Source: Pseudomonas inefficax (GTDB lineage Bacteria > Pseudomonadota > Gammaproteobacteria > Pseudomonadales > Pseudomonadaceae). From it: 64,000 bases of DNA. Positions 27,001-35,268 of the stretch are shown piece by piece. Positions within the stretch are counted from its first letter, which is position 1. Each line of letters starts with the position of its first letter. The stretch covers positions 1 to 64,000 of the forward strand of contig NZ_OPYN01000207.1 in assembly GCF_900277125.1 (NCBI RefSeq), read 5' to 3'. The position numbers were made by a program, and so were the translations under genes. The notes under the pieces are model-generated. The model saw only the letters and a list, made by a program, of their open reading frames with translations. It had not been told where the DNA came from and made no database searches.

Positions 27001-27025
27001 AAAAAGGGCCTTCGGGCCCTTTTTT
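27001..27025 (+). terminator. Rho-independent terminator of the bra operon
   Basis: AAAAAGGGCC-TTCG-GGCCCTTTTTT forms a G/C stem with a UUCG loop and a run of T, just after the braG stop. The A-run on the other side would let it work in both directions. Confidence 0.9.
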
Positions 27026-27058
27026 CTGCCTGCCGGTTTTGTGTCGCCTGTGCAGCCC

Positions 27059-27144
27059 TCTTCGCGGGTAAACCCGCTCCCACAGGTACGGCGCCACACT
27101 CAAGCCTTGCGCTACCCCTGTGGGAGCGGGTTTACCCGCGAAGA
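27059..27144. repeat. Type A REP inverted pair
   Basis: The arm CTTCGCGGGTAAACCCGCTC at 27059-27086 and its inverted copy at about 27116-27144 are separated by about 30 bases. It lies between the bra terminator and the lipoprotein gene. Confidence 0.9.
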
Positions 27145-27236
27145 AGCCAGCACAGTTGACCGAAAACTTGTGATCCCGGCAAAGCCTGAGTAACGTGGCC
27201 AGCTCCTTGGCAAAAGATTCCCCCGGAGCCCGCCCC

Positions 27237-27911
27237 ATGCGCCTCACCCCCACCCTGCTGCTCACCGCCCTGCTGCCCCTGTTCGCCGGTTGCCAGCTGA
27301 TGGCTGACGCCCCCAGCGACCCGAACATCGGCACCACGCGCATGCAGGGCGAGCTGCGTGCCGCCGGTGGCCAGCTGCTGTTCAAGCCGTGCAGCGAAAA
27401 CCGTACCTTCGTGATCAACGACGTCGCCGCCACCGGCATCCTGCAGGAAGCCGCCAACCTCGCCAAGGATGCCAACGACAAGCTGTTCGCCGACGTCCGT
27501 GGCCGCCTCACCGGCAGCAGGCAGGCCAACAACGACGGCCAGCTGGAAGTACGCCGCCTTTACCGCCTGGAACCTTCCACCCGCGCCTGTGAAGACCCCA
27601 ACTTCAAGCAGCTGACCCTGCGCGCCAACGGCCACGAGCCGGAATGGGACATCAAGGCCAGCGGCAAAGGCATGGTGCTCAACCGCGTCGGCCAGGAACC
27701 CCTGCCCCTGCCCTTCCTGGAAGAAGAAGTGCCCGGTGGCGGCCTGACCCTGACCAGCGAAGCCAACGGCCAGCACGTGGAGCTGTGGGTCGCGCCGCAA
27801 CGCTGCGTGGATACCGCCACCGGTGCCATCCACCACCTGCGCGCCGAACTGCGCATCGACGGCAAGACCCTGCAGGGCTGCGGCTACTACGGCGGCGCAC
27901 GCGACAACTGA
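27237..27911 (+). CDS. Putative lipoprotein (COG3650-like), 224 aa
   Basis: The signal sequence from MRLTPTLLLTALLPL ends in the lipobox LFAGC (Cys about residue 19), so the protein is expected to be lipid-anchored in the envelope. The C-terminal half, 'LRANGHEPEWDIKASGKGMVL' to 'LQGCGYYGGARDN', resembles the COG3650 'predicted membrane protein' family in which a heat-inducible-HslJ-like beta domain is followed by a CGYYGG end. GGAG lies 9 bases before the ATG at 27237; the longer ORF start lacks one. Function unknown. Confidence 0.8.
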   Translation: MRLTPTLLLTALLPLFAGCQLMADAPSDPNIGTTRMQGELRAAGGQLLFKPCSENRTFVINDVAATGILQEAANLAKDANDKLFADVRGRLTGSRQANNDGQLEVRRLYRLEPSTRACEDPNFKQLTLRANGHEPEWDIKASGKGMVLNRVGQEPLPLPFLEEEVPGGGLTLTSEANGQHVELWVAPQRCVDTATGAIHHLRAELRIDGKTLQGCGYYGGARDN

Positions 27912-28014
27912 TCGCCGGGCGCTTTTATCCTGCCAGTCCGGGTGGCGAACAGCTTATACTTGGCGGTTTGTGTAAAGCCGCCGGCCGCCCATGGCCGGGA
28001 TACTGGACCCTGCC

Positions 28015-29622
28015 ATGCTACGAATCACCGAACTGAAGCTGCCCCTGGACCATCCCGACGAAGCCCTGCGTGAAGCCATCGTCCAGCGCCTGGGCATCCG
28101 CGACGAGCAACTGCTCAGCTTCAACCTGTTCAAGCGCAGCTACGATGCGCGCAAGAAGAACAGCGAACTGCTGTTCATCTACACCATCGACCTGGAAGCC
28201 AGCAACGAAGCCGAACTGCTCAGCAAGTTCGCCGACGATCGCAACATTGGCCCGGCGCCAGACGTAACCTACAAGTTCGTCGGCCAGGCCCCTGCCGAAC
28301 TGCAGGAACGCCCGATCGTGGTCGGCTTCGGCCCGTGCGGCATCTTCGCCGGCCTGTTGCTGGCACAGATGGGCTTCAAGCCGATCATCCTCGAGCGCGG
28401 CAAGGAAGTGCGCCAGCGCACCAAGGACACCTGGGGCCTGTGGCGCAAGAGCGTGCTCAACCCGGAATCCAACGTGCAGTTCGGCGAAGGCGGCGCCGGT
28501 ACCTTCTCCGACGGCAAGCTGTACAGCCAGATCAAGGACCCGCAGCACCACGGCCGCAAGGTACTGGAAGAGTTCGTCAAGGCCGGTGCGCCGGACGAGA
28601 TCCTGTATATCAACAAGCCGCACATCGGTACCTTCCGCCTGACCGGCATGGTCGAGCAGATGCGTCAGGACATGATCGCCCTCGGCGCCGAAGTGCGCTT
28701 CCAGCAGAAGGTCACCGACCTGCTGATCGAGGATGGGCAACTGACCGGCGTGGTGCTGGAGAGTGGCGAACAGCTGCACTCGCGCCATGTGGTGCTGGCC
28801 CTGGGCCACAGTGCCCGCGACACCTTCCGCATGCTGCACGCCAAGGGCGTGTACATGGAAGCCAAGCCGTTCTCTGTCGGCTTCCGTATCGAGCACCCGC
28901 AAACGCTGATCGACAAGGCGCGCCTGGGCAAGTACGCCGGCCACCCGAAACTCGGTGCCGCCGACTACAAACTGGTGTACCACGCCAAGAATGGCCGTTC
29001 GGTGTACAGCTTCTGCATGTGCCCGGGCGGCACCGTGGTCGCCGCCACCAGCGAACCAGGCCGGGTGGTTACCAACGGCATGAGCCAGTACTCGCGTAAC
29101 GAGCGCAACGCCAACTCCGGCATTGTCGTCGGCATCGACCCCGAGCGCGATTACCCGGGTGGCCCGCTGGCCGGCATCGAGCTGCAGGAACGCCTGGAAG
29201 CCCACGCCTACGTGATGGGCGGCAGCAACTACCAGGCCCCGGCGCAGCTGCTGGGTGACTTCGTCGCCGGTCGGCCGTCGACTGCGCTGGGCAGTGTCGA
29301 GCCGTCCTACAAACCGGGCGTGACCCTGGGCGACCTGGCGCCGAGCCTGCCGGACTTCGCCATCGAGGCCATTCGCGAGGCGCTGCCGGCGTTCGACCGG
29401 CAGATCAAGGGTTACAACCTGCATGATGCAGTGCTGACCGGGATCGAGACCCGCACCTCGTCGCCGCTGCGCATTACCCGCGGTGAGGACTTCCAGAGCC
29501 TGAACCTGAAGGGGCTGTTCCCGGCGGGTGAAGGGGCCGGGTATGCAGGCGGGATCCTGTCCGCGGGGGTCGATGGGATTCGCATTGCCGAGGCGGTGGC
29601 GCGGGATATGCTCGGCCTCTGA
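28015..29622 (+). CDS. FAD-dependent oxidoreductase (COG2509 family)
   Basis: A 535-residue flavoprotein. An ~80-residue N-terminal domain ('LRITELKLPLDHPDEALREA') precedes the dinucleotide-binding motif 'VVGFGPCGIFAGLLLAQMG' near residue 100, and the C-terminal FAD segment ends 'GLFPAGEGAGYAGGILSAGV'. This layout matches uncharacterised FAD-dependent dehydrogenases of COG2509. The ATG at 28015 aligns with the family N-terminus; an ATG at 27991 is in frame. The substrate is unknown. Confidence 0.88.
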   Translation: MLRITELKLPLDHPDEALREAIVQRLGIRDEQLLSFNLFKRSYDARKKNSELLFIYTIDLEASNEAELLSKFADDRNIGPAPDVTYKFVGQAPAELQERPIVVGFGPCGIFAGLLLAQMGFKPIILERGKEVRQRTKDTWGLWRKSVLNPESNVQFGEGGAGTFSDGKLYSQIKDPQHHGRKVLEEFVKAGAPDEILYINKPHIGTFRLTGMVEQMRQDMIALGAEVRFQQKVTDLLIEDGQLTGVVLESGEQLHSRHVVLALGHSARDTFRMLHAKGVYMEAKPFSVGFRIEHPQTLIDKARLGKYAGHPKLGAADYKLVYHAKNGRSVYSFCMCPGGTVVAATSEPGRVVTNGMSQYSRNERNANSGIVVGIDPERDYPGGPLAGIELQERLEAHAYVMGGSNYQAPAQLLGDFVAGRPSTALGSVEPSYKPGVTLGDLAPSLPDFAIEAIREALPAFDRQIKGYNLHDAVLTGIETRTSSPLRITRGEDFQSLNLKGLFPAGEGAGYAGGILSAGVDGIRIAEAVARDMLGL

Positions 29623-29640
29623 TCCTCTGTTGCCTGCGAG

Positions 29641-29733
29641 GGCCCTTTCGCGGGCTCGCCCGCTCCCACAAGTGCCGCGTCAGATCTGAATGTGGCGCAG
29701 AACCTGTGGGAGCGGGCAAGCCCGCGAATAGGC
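29641..29733. repeat. Type A REP inverted pair, TCGCCCGC variant
   Basis: Arms GCGGGCTCGCCCGCTCCCAC (left, from 29651 within 29641-29670) and the inverted copy (29704-29733) fill the start of the 312-base gap before nhaA. The loop sequence GGGC-TCG/AAG-CCCG differs from the TAAA/TGAA form elsewhere. Confidence 0.88.
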
Positions 29734-29837
29734 CCTGACAGGAATCAGGATTATCCAACCCAGATATCAGACTTTCCCTCCCCCTTCCTTCTCCATCTGC
29801 ATCTAGGCTTCCCTCAGCCCAGCCAGTAACACCATAT

Positions 29838-29862
29838 AACAAAAACGAATATAGTTTTTGTT
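29838..29862. promoter_or_regulatory. A/T-rich inverted repeat upstream of nhaA
   Basis: AACAAAAAC-GAATATA-GTTTTTGTT is a perfect 9-bp dyad with a 7-base spacer, 73 bases before the nhaA GTG. It stands in an A/T-rich patch unlike the surrounding sequence and could be an operator or a promoter-proximal structure. Confidence 0.4.
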
Positions 29863-29934
29863 TGAAAGAATATCGTCACAGGCTAGGGTGTATGCCCGTT
29901 CCATCTTCAACTGCTCATGGAGAGCCTATAGCCC

Positions 29935-31110
29935 GTGCGTAGCCTGTTCACCCGCTTCTTCCAGCTCGAAGCCGCCAGTGGCCTGTTGCTGATCGCTGCA
30001 GCCATCCTGGCCCTGGTCATCAACAATTCGCCACTGTCCTACCTGTACAGCGGCCTGCTCGACGTGCCCGTCGCTGTCCAGGTCGGCGCGCTGCAAATTG
30101 CCAAACCGCTGCTGCTGTGGATCAACGACGGCCTGATGGCGCTGTTCTTCCTGCTCATCGGCCTGGAGGTCAAGCGCGAGGTGGTCGACGGCCACCTGTC
30201 CAAGCCCTCCCAGGTGATCCTGCCTGCCACCGCCGCCGTGGGCGGCATGGTAATACCGGCACTGATCTACTGGTTCATCAACCGTGACAACCCGGCGGCC
30301 GTGGCCGGCTGGGCGATCCCCACCGCCACCGACATCGCCTTCGCCCTCGGCGTACTGGCCCTGCTGGGCAAGCGTGTGCCGGTGTCGCTGAAACTGTTCC
30401 TGATGACCCTGGCGATCATCGACGACCTGGGTGCGATCATCGTCATTGCCCTGTTCTACTCGGGCACCCTGTCGAGCGTGTCGCTGCTGCTGGCCGCCGC
30501 CTGCCTGGTAGTGCTGGTGGCCATGAACCGGCTTGGCGTGGTCAAGCTCGGGCCGTACATGGTCGTTGGCCTGATCCTTTGGGTCTGCGTACTCAAGAGC
30601 GGTGTGCATGCCACCTTGGCCGGGGTTGCCCTGGCCTTGTGCATCCCGCTGCGCACGCGCCATGCCGAACGCTCGCCACTGCTCGCCCTGGAACACGCCC
30701 TGCATCCTTGGGTCGCCTACGCCATCCTGCCGCTGTTCGCTTTCGCCAATGCCGGTGTATCGCTGGCAGGCATGACCGTAGAAAGCTTCACCCACCCGGT
30801 GCCACTGGGCATCACCGTCGGGCTGCTGCTGGGCAAGACCGTGGGTGTCTTCGGCCTGACCTGGGTCGCGATCAAGCTACGCCTGGCCGCGCTGCCTGCC
30901 GGCGCTAGTTGGGGGCAATTGCTTGGGGTGGCGATACTTTGCGGTATCGGCTTCACCATGAGCCTGTTCGTCGGCTCGCTCGCCTTTGTGCCTGGCAGCA
31001 GTGATTACGCCGGGATGGACCGCATGGGTATTCTCACCGGCTCGTTCTTCGCCGCCGTGATCGGCTATGCGGTAACCGCCATGGCCAGCCGCAAGCCCAA
31101 CGTCGGCTGA
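29935..31110 (+). CDS. nhaA: Na+/H+ antiporter NhaA
   Basis: A 391-residue inner-membrane antiporter that exports Na+ in exchange for H+, important for pH and salt homeostasis. Family motifs: 'FFLLIGLEVKREVVDGHLS', 'IPTATDIAFALGVLALLG' and the ion-binding Asp pair in 'LAIIDDLGAIIVIALFYSG'. About 12 helices; length fits (~390). The start is GTG at 29935 with GGAG about 12 bases upstream. A bidirectional terminator follows. An A/T-rich dyad lies in its upstream region. Confidence 0.96.
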   Translation: MRSLFTRFFQLEAASGLLLIAAAILALVINNSPLSYLYSGLLDVPVAVQVGALQIAKPLLLWINDGLMALFFLLIGLEVKREVVDGHLSKPSQVILPATAAVGGMVIPALIYWFINRDNPAAVAGWAIPTATDIAFALGVLALLGKRVPVSLKLFLMTLAIIDDLGAIIVIALFYSGTLSSVSLLLAAACLVVLVAMNRLGVVKLGPYMVVGLILWVCVLKSGVHATLAGVALALCIPLRTRHAERSPLLALEHALHPWVAYAILPLFAFANAGVSLAGMTVESFTHPVPLGITVGLLLGKTVGVFGLTWVAIKLRLAALPAGASWGQLLGVAILCGIGFTMSLFVGSLAFVPGSSDYAGMDRMGILTGSFFAAVIGYAVTAMASRKPNVG

Positions 31111-31124
31111 CCTGGCCGCAGCAT

Positions 31125-31163
31125 GAAAAAACCCCGACTGGCGAGCGCCATGTCGGGGTTTTT
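31125..31163. terminator. Bidirectional terminator between nhaA and the glycine-zipper lipoprotein gene
   Basis: AAAAAACCCCGAC ... GTCGGGGTTTTT with a 14-base loop serves both convergent genes: T-run on the plus strand after nhaA, and the complementary T-run on the minus strand. Confidence 0.88.
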
Positions 31164-31178
31164 CTTGTTGGGCTACGG

Positions 31179-31643
31179 TCAGTGCGTGACGCGGCTGGTG
31201 CCATCAACGGTCATGATGCGCACGCGGTCGCCAACGCGGAAGATCTCGTTCTGCTGCACGGCCTGCACATAGGCACGCATGCTGCCATCATCCTCACGCA
31301 CGGTGATTTCGACACCCTGGGTACGAGTCAGGCCTTCTTCGGCGGCGGAACCGGCCAGGCCACCGGCAACGGCACCGATCACGGCGGCAACGATGCTGCC
31401 ACGCCCACCGCCCACGGCGCTACCGGCCACGCCACCGACGATGGCGCCAGCGCCACCACCGATCGGGGTCTTGGTGCCCTCGATCTTGACCGGGCGCAGG
31501 GACTCGATGGTGCCCATGCGCACGGTTTGCACGCGGCGGGCCTCATCACGGGAGTAGCTGTCACCGGTCAGGCTCGAGGCACAGCCACCCAGCAACAGCG
31601 ACATGGTGGTAAAGGTCGCCACCAGCAAAGCGGATTTACGCAT
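31179..31643 (-). CDS. Glycine-zipper outer-membrane lipoprotein (SlyB/Pcp-like)
   Basis: A 154-residue lipoprotein: lipobox LLGGC (Cys about 21), then a hydrophilic segment, then a glycine-zipper two-helix region, 'GGGAGAIVGGVAGSAVGGGRG' followed by 'AAVIGAVAGGLAGSAAEEGL' (about residues 63-105), and a C-terminal beta-rich part ('EITVREDDGSMRAYVQ'). This is the plan of SlyB/PAL cross-reacting protein, which sits in the outer membrane. The ATG at 31643 has GGAGA upstream; 31658 is an in-frame alternative. It ends at a terminator shared with nhaA. Confidence 0.88.
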   Translation of the reverse strand: MRKSALLVATFTTMSLLLGGCASSLTGDSYSRDEARRVQTVRMGTIESLRPVKIEGTKTPIGGGAGAIVGGVAGSAVGGGRGSIVAAVIGAVAGGLAGSAAEEGLTRTQGVEITVREDDGSMRAYVQAVQQNEIFRVGDRVRIMTVDGTSRVTH

Positions 31644-31789
31644 GGGTAAAGTCTCCATAAGTCAGGTGCTCATTAGACGCTGCACGTTGACGGCTGTCAC
31701 GGTACAAACGTAATAAAATTGTTTTCATTCAGCCAAGGGACAGCCTGCGTGGCTGTGTCGAGGCCTTTCAAGTGAGACCAAGGATAGCC

Positions 31790-32023
31790 ATGGATTACTT
31801 CATCGTCGTGGTCACCACCGTTGCGGGGCTGTACTTCCACTGGTGGTTGTATGTGCGCATGCGCCGCTGGATGGACCGTGACCTGGCGTTGTCGCTGGCT
31901 GGGGCGGACCCGGGAAAACGCGCGTATATGCTGCAAAGGCTGGAGCAGGCGCGGGTGGAGAAGGTGGGGCGCAAGCAGTTGGCGGGGTGGTTGGAGCGGG
32001 AGGCTGCGGGGTATTCGGTGTAG
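31790..32023 (+). CDS. Small membrane-anchored hypothetical protein, 77 aa
   Basis: Begins MDYFIVVVTTVAGLYFHWWL, one hydrophobic helix over residues 2-21, then a strongly basic amphipathic region ('RMRRWMDRDLALSLAGADPG', 'RVEKVGRKQLAGWLEREA'). The N-terminal anchor with a cytoplasmic helical tail is common in small stress or division-associated peptides, but no family is recognised. AGGA lies 6 bases before the ATG. It is divergent from the glycine-zipper lipoprotein and followed by a REP pair. Confidence 0.75.
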   Translation: MDYFIVVVTTVAGLYFHWWLYVRMRRWMDRDLALSLAGADPGKRAYMLQRLEQARVEKVGRKQLAGWLEREAAGYSV

Positions 32024-32035
32024 CCTTGGAGATTG

Positions 32036-32148
32036 CCGGGGCCGCTTTGCGGCCCTTTCGCGACACAAGGCCGCTCCCACAGATTGGGTCTGCGCTGTAC
32101 CTGTGGGAGCCGGCTTTGCGTCGCGATGGGCTGCGCAGCAGCCCCCGG
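32036..32148. repeat. Type B REP inverted pair
   Basis: Arms about 32036-32083 and 32101-32148 form an imperfect inverted pair; the right arm has diverged (AGCCGGCTTTGCGTCGCGAT instead of AGCGGCCTTGTGTCGCGAT). It lies between the 77-aa gene and convergent pdxH. Confidence 0.88.
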
Positions 32149-32152
32149 AACC

Positions 32153-32800
32153 TCAGGGCGCCAACCGCTCCCGCAGCCATTGCCCATCGACCAACCGGTA
32201 GTTCAGTCGGTCATGCAGGCGACTCGCCCGCCCCTGCCAGAACTCGATGCGCTCAGGCAGCAACCGATACCCACCCCAATGCTCCGGGCAATGCGGCTGG
32301 GTGTCGGAGAAGCGCGCCTCGGTGGCCTTGACCAGCCCCTCCAGTTCCTCGCGACCGGCAATCACCTGGCTTTGCGGCGACGCCCAAGCCCCCAGGCGGC
32401 TGCCCAGCGGGCGCACCTGGTAGTACGCGTCAGACTCCTGGGGCGTGACCTTTTCCACCCGCCCTTCGATGCGTACCTGGCGCTCCAGCGCGGGCCAGAA
32501 GAAGGTCATGGCGGCGAAAGGATTGACCAGCAGTTGCTGGCCCTTGGCACTATCGTAGTTGGTGAAGAAGGTGAAACCACGCTCATCGAGCCCCTTCAGC
32601 AGCAAGATACGGCAATGAGGGCGGCCTTCACCATCGACAGTGGCCAAGGTCATGGCGTTGGCTTCCACCGGTGCCTGCTCGGTTTTCACCGCATCGGCGA
32701 ACCACTGGTGGAACAGGGCGAACGGCTCCCCCGGGGCCTGGGCTTCGGCCAGGCCATCACGGGTGTAGTCGCGGCGCATATCGGCCAGGGATTGGGTCAT
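32153..32800 (-). CDS. pdxH: Pyridoxamine 5'-phosphate oxidase
   Basis: A 215-residue FMN enzyme that makes pyridoxal 5'-phosphate from pyridoxamine or pyridoxine phosphate, the last step of vitamin B6 synthesis and salvage. Family stretches: 'MRRDYTRDGL', 'EANAMTLATVDGEGRPHCRILLLK', 'GFTFFTNYDSAKGQQLLVNP', 'FFWPALERQVRIEG' and the C-terminal signature 'RIEFWQGRASRLHDRLNY'. Length is normal. AAGGA precedes the ATG by 8 bases. The OmpA lipoprotein gene lies 18 bases upstream on the same strand, so cotranscription is possible. Confidence 0.97.
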   Translation of the reverse strand: MTQSLADMRRDYTRDGLAEAQAPGEPFALFHQWFADAVKTEQAPVEANAMTLATVDGEGRPHCRILLLKGLDERGFTFFTNYDSAKGQQLLVNPFAAMTFFWPALERQVRIEGRVEKVTPQESDAYYQVRPLGSRLGAWASPQSQVIAGREELEGLVKATEARFSDTQPHCPEHWGGYRLLPERIEFWQGRASRLHDRLNYRLVDGQWLRERLAP

Positions 32801-32818
32801 TGCTGCGTTCCTTGACGA

Positions 32819-33796
32819 TCAGTTGGTCTTCGCAGGGCTATTGGCAGCTACTTTCTTGTCAGTGGTAGCTTTCTTGGCGACGGGCTTGGCCGGCGCGGCT
32901 TTTTTCTTGGCCGTGGTCTTGGCTGGCGCCTTGGCCTTGGCTTTGGTTACAGGTTTCTTCGCCGCAGCCTTGGTGGCCGGTTTGCTTTCGGCAGGCTTGG
33001 CGGCAGGCGCCTTGACGTCCTGCACCGCTACCATCGGGGCCCGCGCCGGGGCAGCTTGTTGGTACTTGGCCAGCAGGGCGACCATGGTGTTCTGCGGGGT
33101 CAGCAACATTTCCACACGGCGGTTCAGGGCACGGCCCTCGGCGCTGTCGTTGGCGGCGCGCGGCATTTCCGAGCCCATGCCCTTGAGGTTCAGGCGGTCA
33201 CGCTGCAGGCCGCTGAGGCGGAAGATGGCCGACACCGAAGCGGCGCGCTCCAGGCTGAGCTTCTGGTTGGCGGCAGCCACACCGCTGCTGTCGGCATGGC
33301 CAAGCACCAGCACGGCGGTCTTGGTATCGCCCTCGACAGTCTTGGCCACCCGGGTGATCGGGCCCAGGGTCATCGGCAGCAGCATGTTAGGACGATCGGG
33401 GTTGTACGAGCTGTCCACCGGGATGGTTACGGCCAGCACGTTGTCACGGCGCTCCAGCTCCAGCTTGCTGCCCTTGATCGCCTCACGCAGCTTGGGCTCG
33501 TACTCGTCCAGCCAGGCCTGGGTGGCCTTCTGGTCGATCTTCGGCACCACCGGCCCCTTTGCCTGCTTATCTTCACCGCCGAACGGCCACCACCAACGGC
33601 TGGCGTTGTCGGATTTGGCGTCGGCCTTGGCCACGTTTTCCGTGACGGCTTGCTTCACTTCCTGCTCGGCAACCTTGTCCGAACCGAAGGGCCACCAGCT
33701 CGAGGCGCTGTCCTTCGAGCCGTCCTGGGGGTGGCTGGCGCAGCCGGTAACGGCGGTCAGGCACAGGGCGAGTGCTAAGGTTTTGTGTGAAGACAT
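32819..33796 (-). CDS. OmpA-family lipoprotein with histone H1-like Lys/Ala/Pro tail
   Basis: A 325-residue outer-membrane lipoprotein (signal MSSHKTLALALCLTAVTGC, lipidation Cys about 19). Two short repeats, 'SSWWPFGSDK' and 'SRWWWPFGGEDK' (about 32-41 and 66-77), precede a conserved middle, and an OmpA/MotB peptidoglycan-binding domain covers about 150-245 ('VLGHADSSGVAAANQKLSLERA', 'NRRVEMLLTP'). After about residue 270 comes a ~50-residue tail of Lys, Ala and Pro with KPATKAAAKK- and KAKAPAKTTAKKK-like units, similar to AlgP/histone H1 tails. The ATG at 33796 was chosen because the signal peptide starts there. The tail could bind acidic polymers such as peptidoglycan stems, LPS or DNA; that is inference. 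Confidence 0.88.
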   Translation of the reverse strand: MSSHKTLALALCLTAVTGCASHPQDGSKDSASSWWPFGSDKVAEQEVKQAVTENVAKADAKSDNASRWWWPFGGEDKQAKGPVVPKIDQKATQAWLDEYEPKLREAIKGSKLELERRDNVLAVTIPVDSSYNPDRPNMLLPMTLGPITRVAKTVEGDTKTAVLVLGHADSSGVAAANQKLSLERAASVSAIFRLSGLQRDRLNLKGMGSEMPRAANDSAEGRALNRRVEMLLTPQNTMVALLAKYQQAAPARAPMVAVQDVKAPAAKPAESKPATKAAAKKPVTKAKAKAPAKTTAKKKAAPAKPVAKKATTDKKVAANSPAKTN

Positions 33797-33895
33797 CAGC
33801 GATACACCATGAAATAGAAAGAAATTTTGCCTACGCCCTTCAGGCGTTGGCATTGAGGATAGTCAAAGGGATGGGGCAATACCCGCATTACCCGA

Positions 33896-35041
33896 TCAAA
33901 GGCAACTGGCAAGGACACGTACCAGTTTCTGGGCTCGCGGGTCCATGAGCACATAAGGGCCAAGGGTATTGACCACGAAACCGAAGGCCACATCGTGTTC
34001 CGGGTCAGCGAAACCGACCGAGCCACCAGCGCCTGGGTGGCCGAAGGCGCGGGCCCCGAGGCCGAACGTGGCATTGGCCACATCGGGCTGGTCGAGCATG
34101 CAGCCCAGGCCAAAACGGGTCTGGGTAAGCAGGGTGCGATCCTGGCCGAGGCTGTGCTCACGGGTCAGTTCGTCGAGCAGTTCGGATTCGAGCAGGCTAC
34201 CGTCCAGCAACCCGGCATAGAAGCCCGCCAGGCTGCGCGCATTGCCATGGCCATTTGCGGCTGGCTGCTGCATGCGCCGCCACTCCGGCTTGTTGGTACT
34301 GGTCAGGATCGCCGGCGGGTTGGTGAAGGCACGGGTCGACAATGCCTCTGGCTCGCGCATGGTCACCTGTAGCAGGCGCTGGGCCGCAGCGTCGCCGGCG
34401 TTGCCCTTGCCACGGGCGATATGCGCTACGCGATGGAACTCATCGTCTGCCAGGCCGACATGAAAATCCAGCCCCAGGGGCCGAGCGGTACGGGCCACGA
34501 TCGAGTCGCCGGGGCCGCGGCCGTCGGCACGGCGGATCAGTTCGCCGATCAGCCAGCCGTAGGTAATGGCGGCATAGCCGTGCTCGGTGCCGGGTGTCCA
34601 CCAGGGCGTTTCGGCAGCCAGCGCATCGACCATGGCCTGCCAGTCATACAGCGCCTCGGCCGGCAGCAGCTCACGGATGGCCGGCAAGCCGGCACGGTGG
34701 CTGAGCAGCTGGCGCAGGGTGATCGCCTGTTTGCCTGCCTGGGCAAACTCGGGCCAGTAGTTGGCCACCGGGGCATCCAGGGCCAGCTTGCCCTCGCCAA
34801 CCAGTTGCAGGGCAGTGACGGCGGTGAAGGTCTTGGTGCAGGAGAACAGGTTGGCGATGGTGTCGCTGTGCCAGGCCTGCTGGCCGTCCTTGTCGGCACT
34901 GCCGGCCCACAGGTCGACCACGGTTTCGCCACCAACCTGGATGCACAGCGCGGCGCCACGCTCCTGGGGATCATCGAACAGCGCGGCGAAGGCTTCGCGC
35001 ACTGCTTCGAACTTCAGCTCATAGTGACCCTGAATCTGCAC
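33896..35041 (-). CDS. Serine hydrolase, beta-lactamase/esterase family VIII (EstB-like)
   Basis: A 381-residue penicillin-binding-protein-like serine hydrolase. The SxxK nucleophile motif is S67-C-T-K70 ('ANLFSCTKTFTAV'), the second motif is near 'EHGYAAITYGWLIGELIRR', and a Gly-rich 'GARAFGHPGAGGSVGFADP' occupies the place of the KTG box. There is no signal peptide, so it should be cytoplasmic, which suits esterase/family VIII rather than a resistance beta-lactamase. The start is GTG at 35041 with GGAG 8 bases upstream. The natural substrate is unknown. Confidence 0.88.
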   Translation of the reverse strand: MQIQGHYELKFEAVREAFAALFDDPQERGAALCIQVGGETVVDLWAGSADKDGQQAWHSDTIANLFSCTKTFTAVTALQLVGEGKLALDAPVANYWPEFAQAGKQAITLRQLLSHRAGLPAIRELLPAEALYDWQAMVDALAAETPWWTPGTEHGYAAITYGWLIGELIRRADGRGPGDSIVARTARPLGLDFHVGLADDEFHRVAHIARGKGNAGDAAAQRLLQVTMREPEALSTRAFTNPPAILTSTNKPEWRRMQQPAANGHGNARSLAGFYAGLLDGSLLESELLDELTREHSLGQDRTLLTQTRFGLGCMLDQPDVANATFGLGARAFGHPGAGGSVGFADPEHDVAFGFVVNTLGPYVLMDPRAQKLVRVLASCL

Positions 35042-35131
35042 CCGCTGTTCTCCGTACGACCAATTCCGAAAATGGTGTGCATTGTTTCAGTAGTTTGGCG
35101 TTTTGCAAACTGGCTTGGGCTGGGTGGTCAC

Positions 35132-35247
35132 TGTGGGAGCGGCCTTGTGTCGCGATGGGCTGCGCAGCAGCCCCGGCAATTTATGCAGCGCCGCTGAAAT
35201 CAGGGGACTGCTCCGCAGTCCTTTCGCGACGCAAGGCCGCTCCCACA
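35132..35247. repeat. Type B REP inverted pair
   Basis: Left arm about 35132-35176, right arm about 35202-35247, inverted copies around GGAGCGGCCTTGTGTCGCGA. It fills the 227-base gap between the glycoside hydrolase stop and the serine hydrolase start. Confidence 0.88.
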
Positions 35248-35268
35248 AAAAGACCGCGTCAACCTGGG

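Noticed and set aside
25068..27083. Minus-strand open frame of 671 codons
   Set aside because: Antisense to braE, braF and braG, with a translation typical of an antisense frame.
29743..29830. Possible acquired A/T-rich segment
   Set aside because: Too short and no mobile-element ends or integrase; more likely a normal A/T-rich promoter region.
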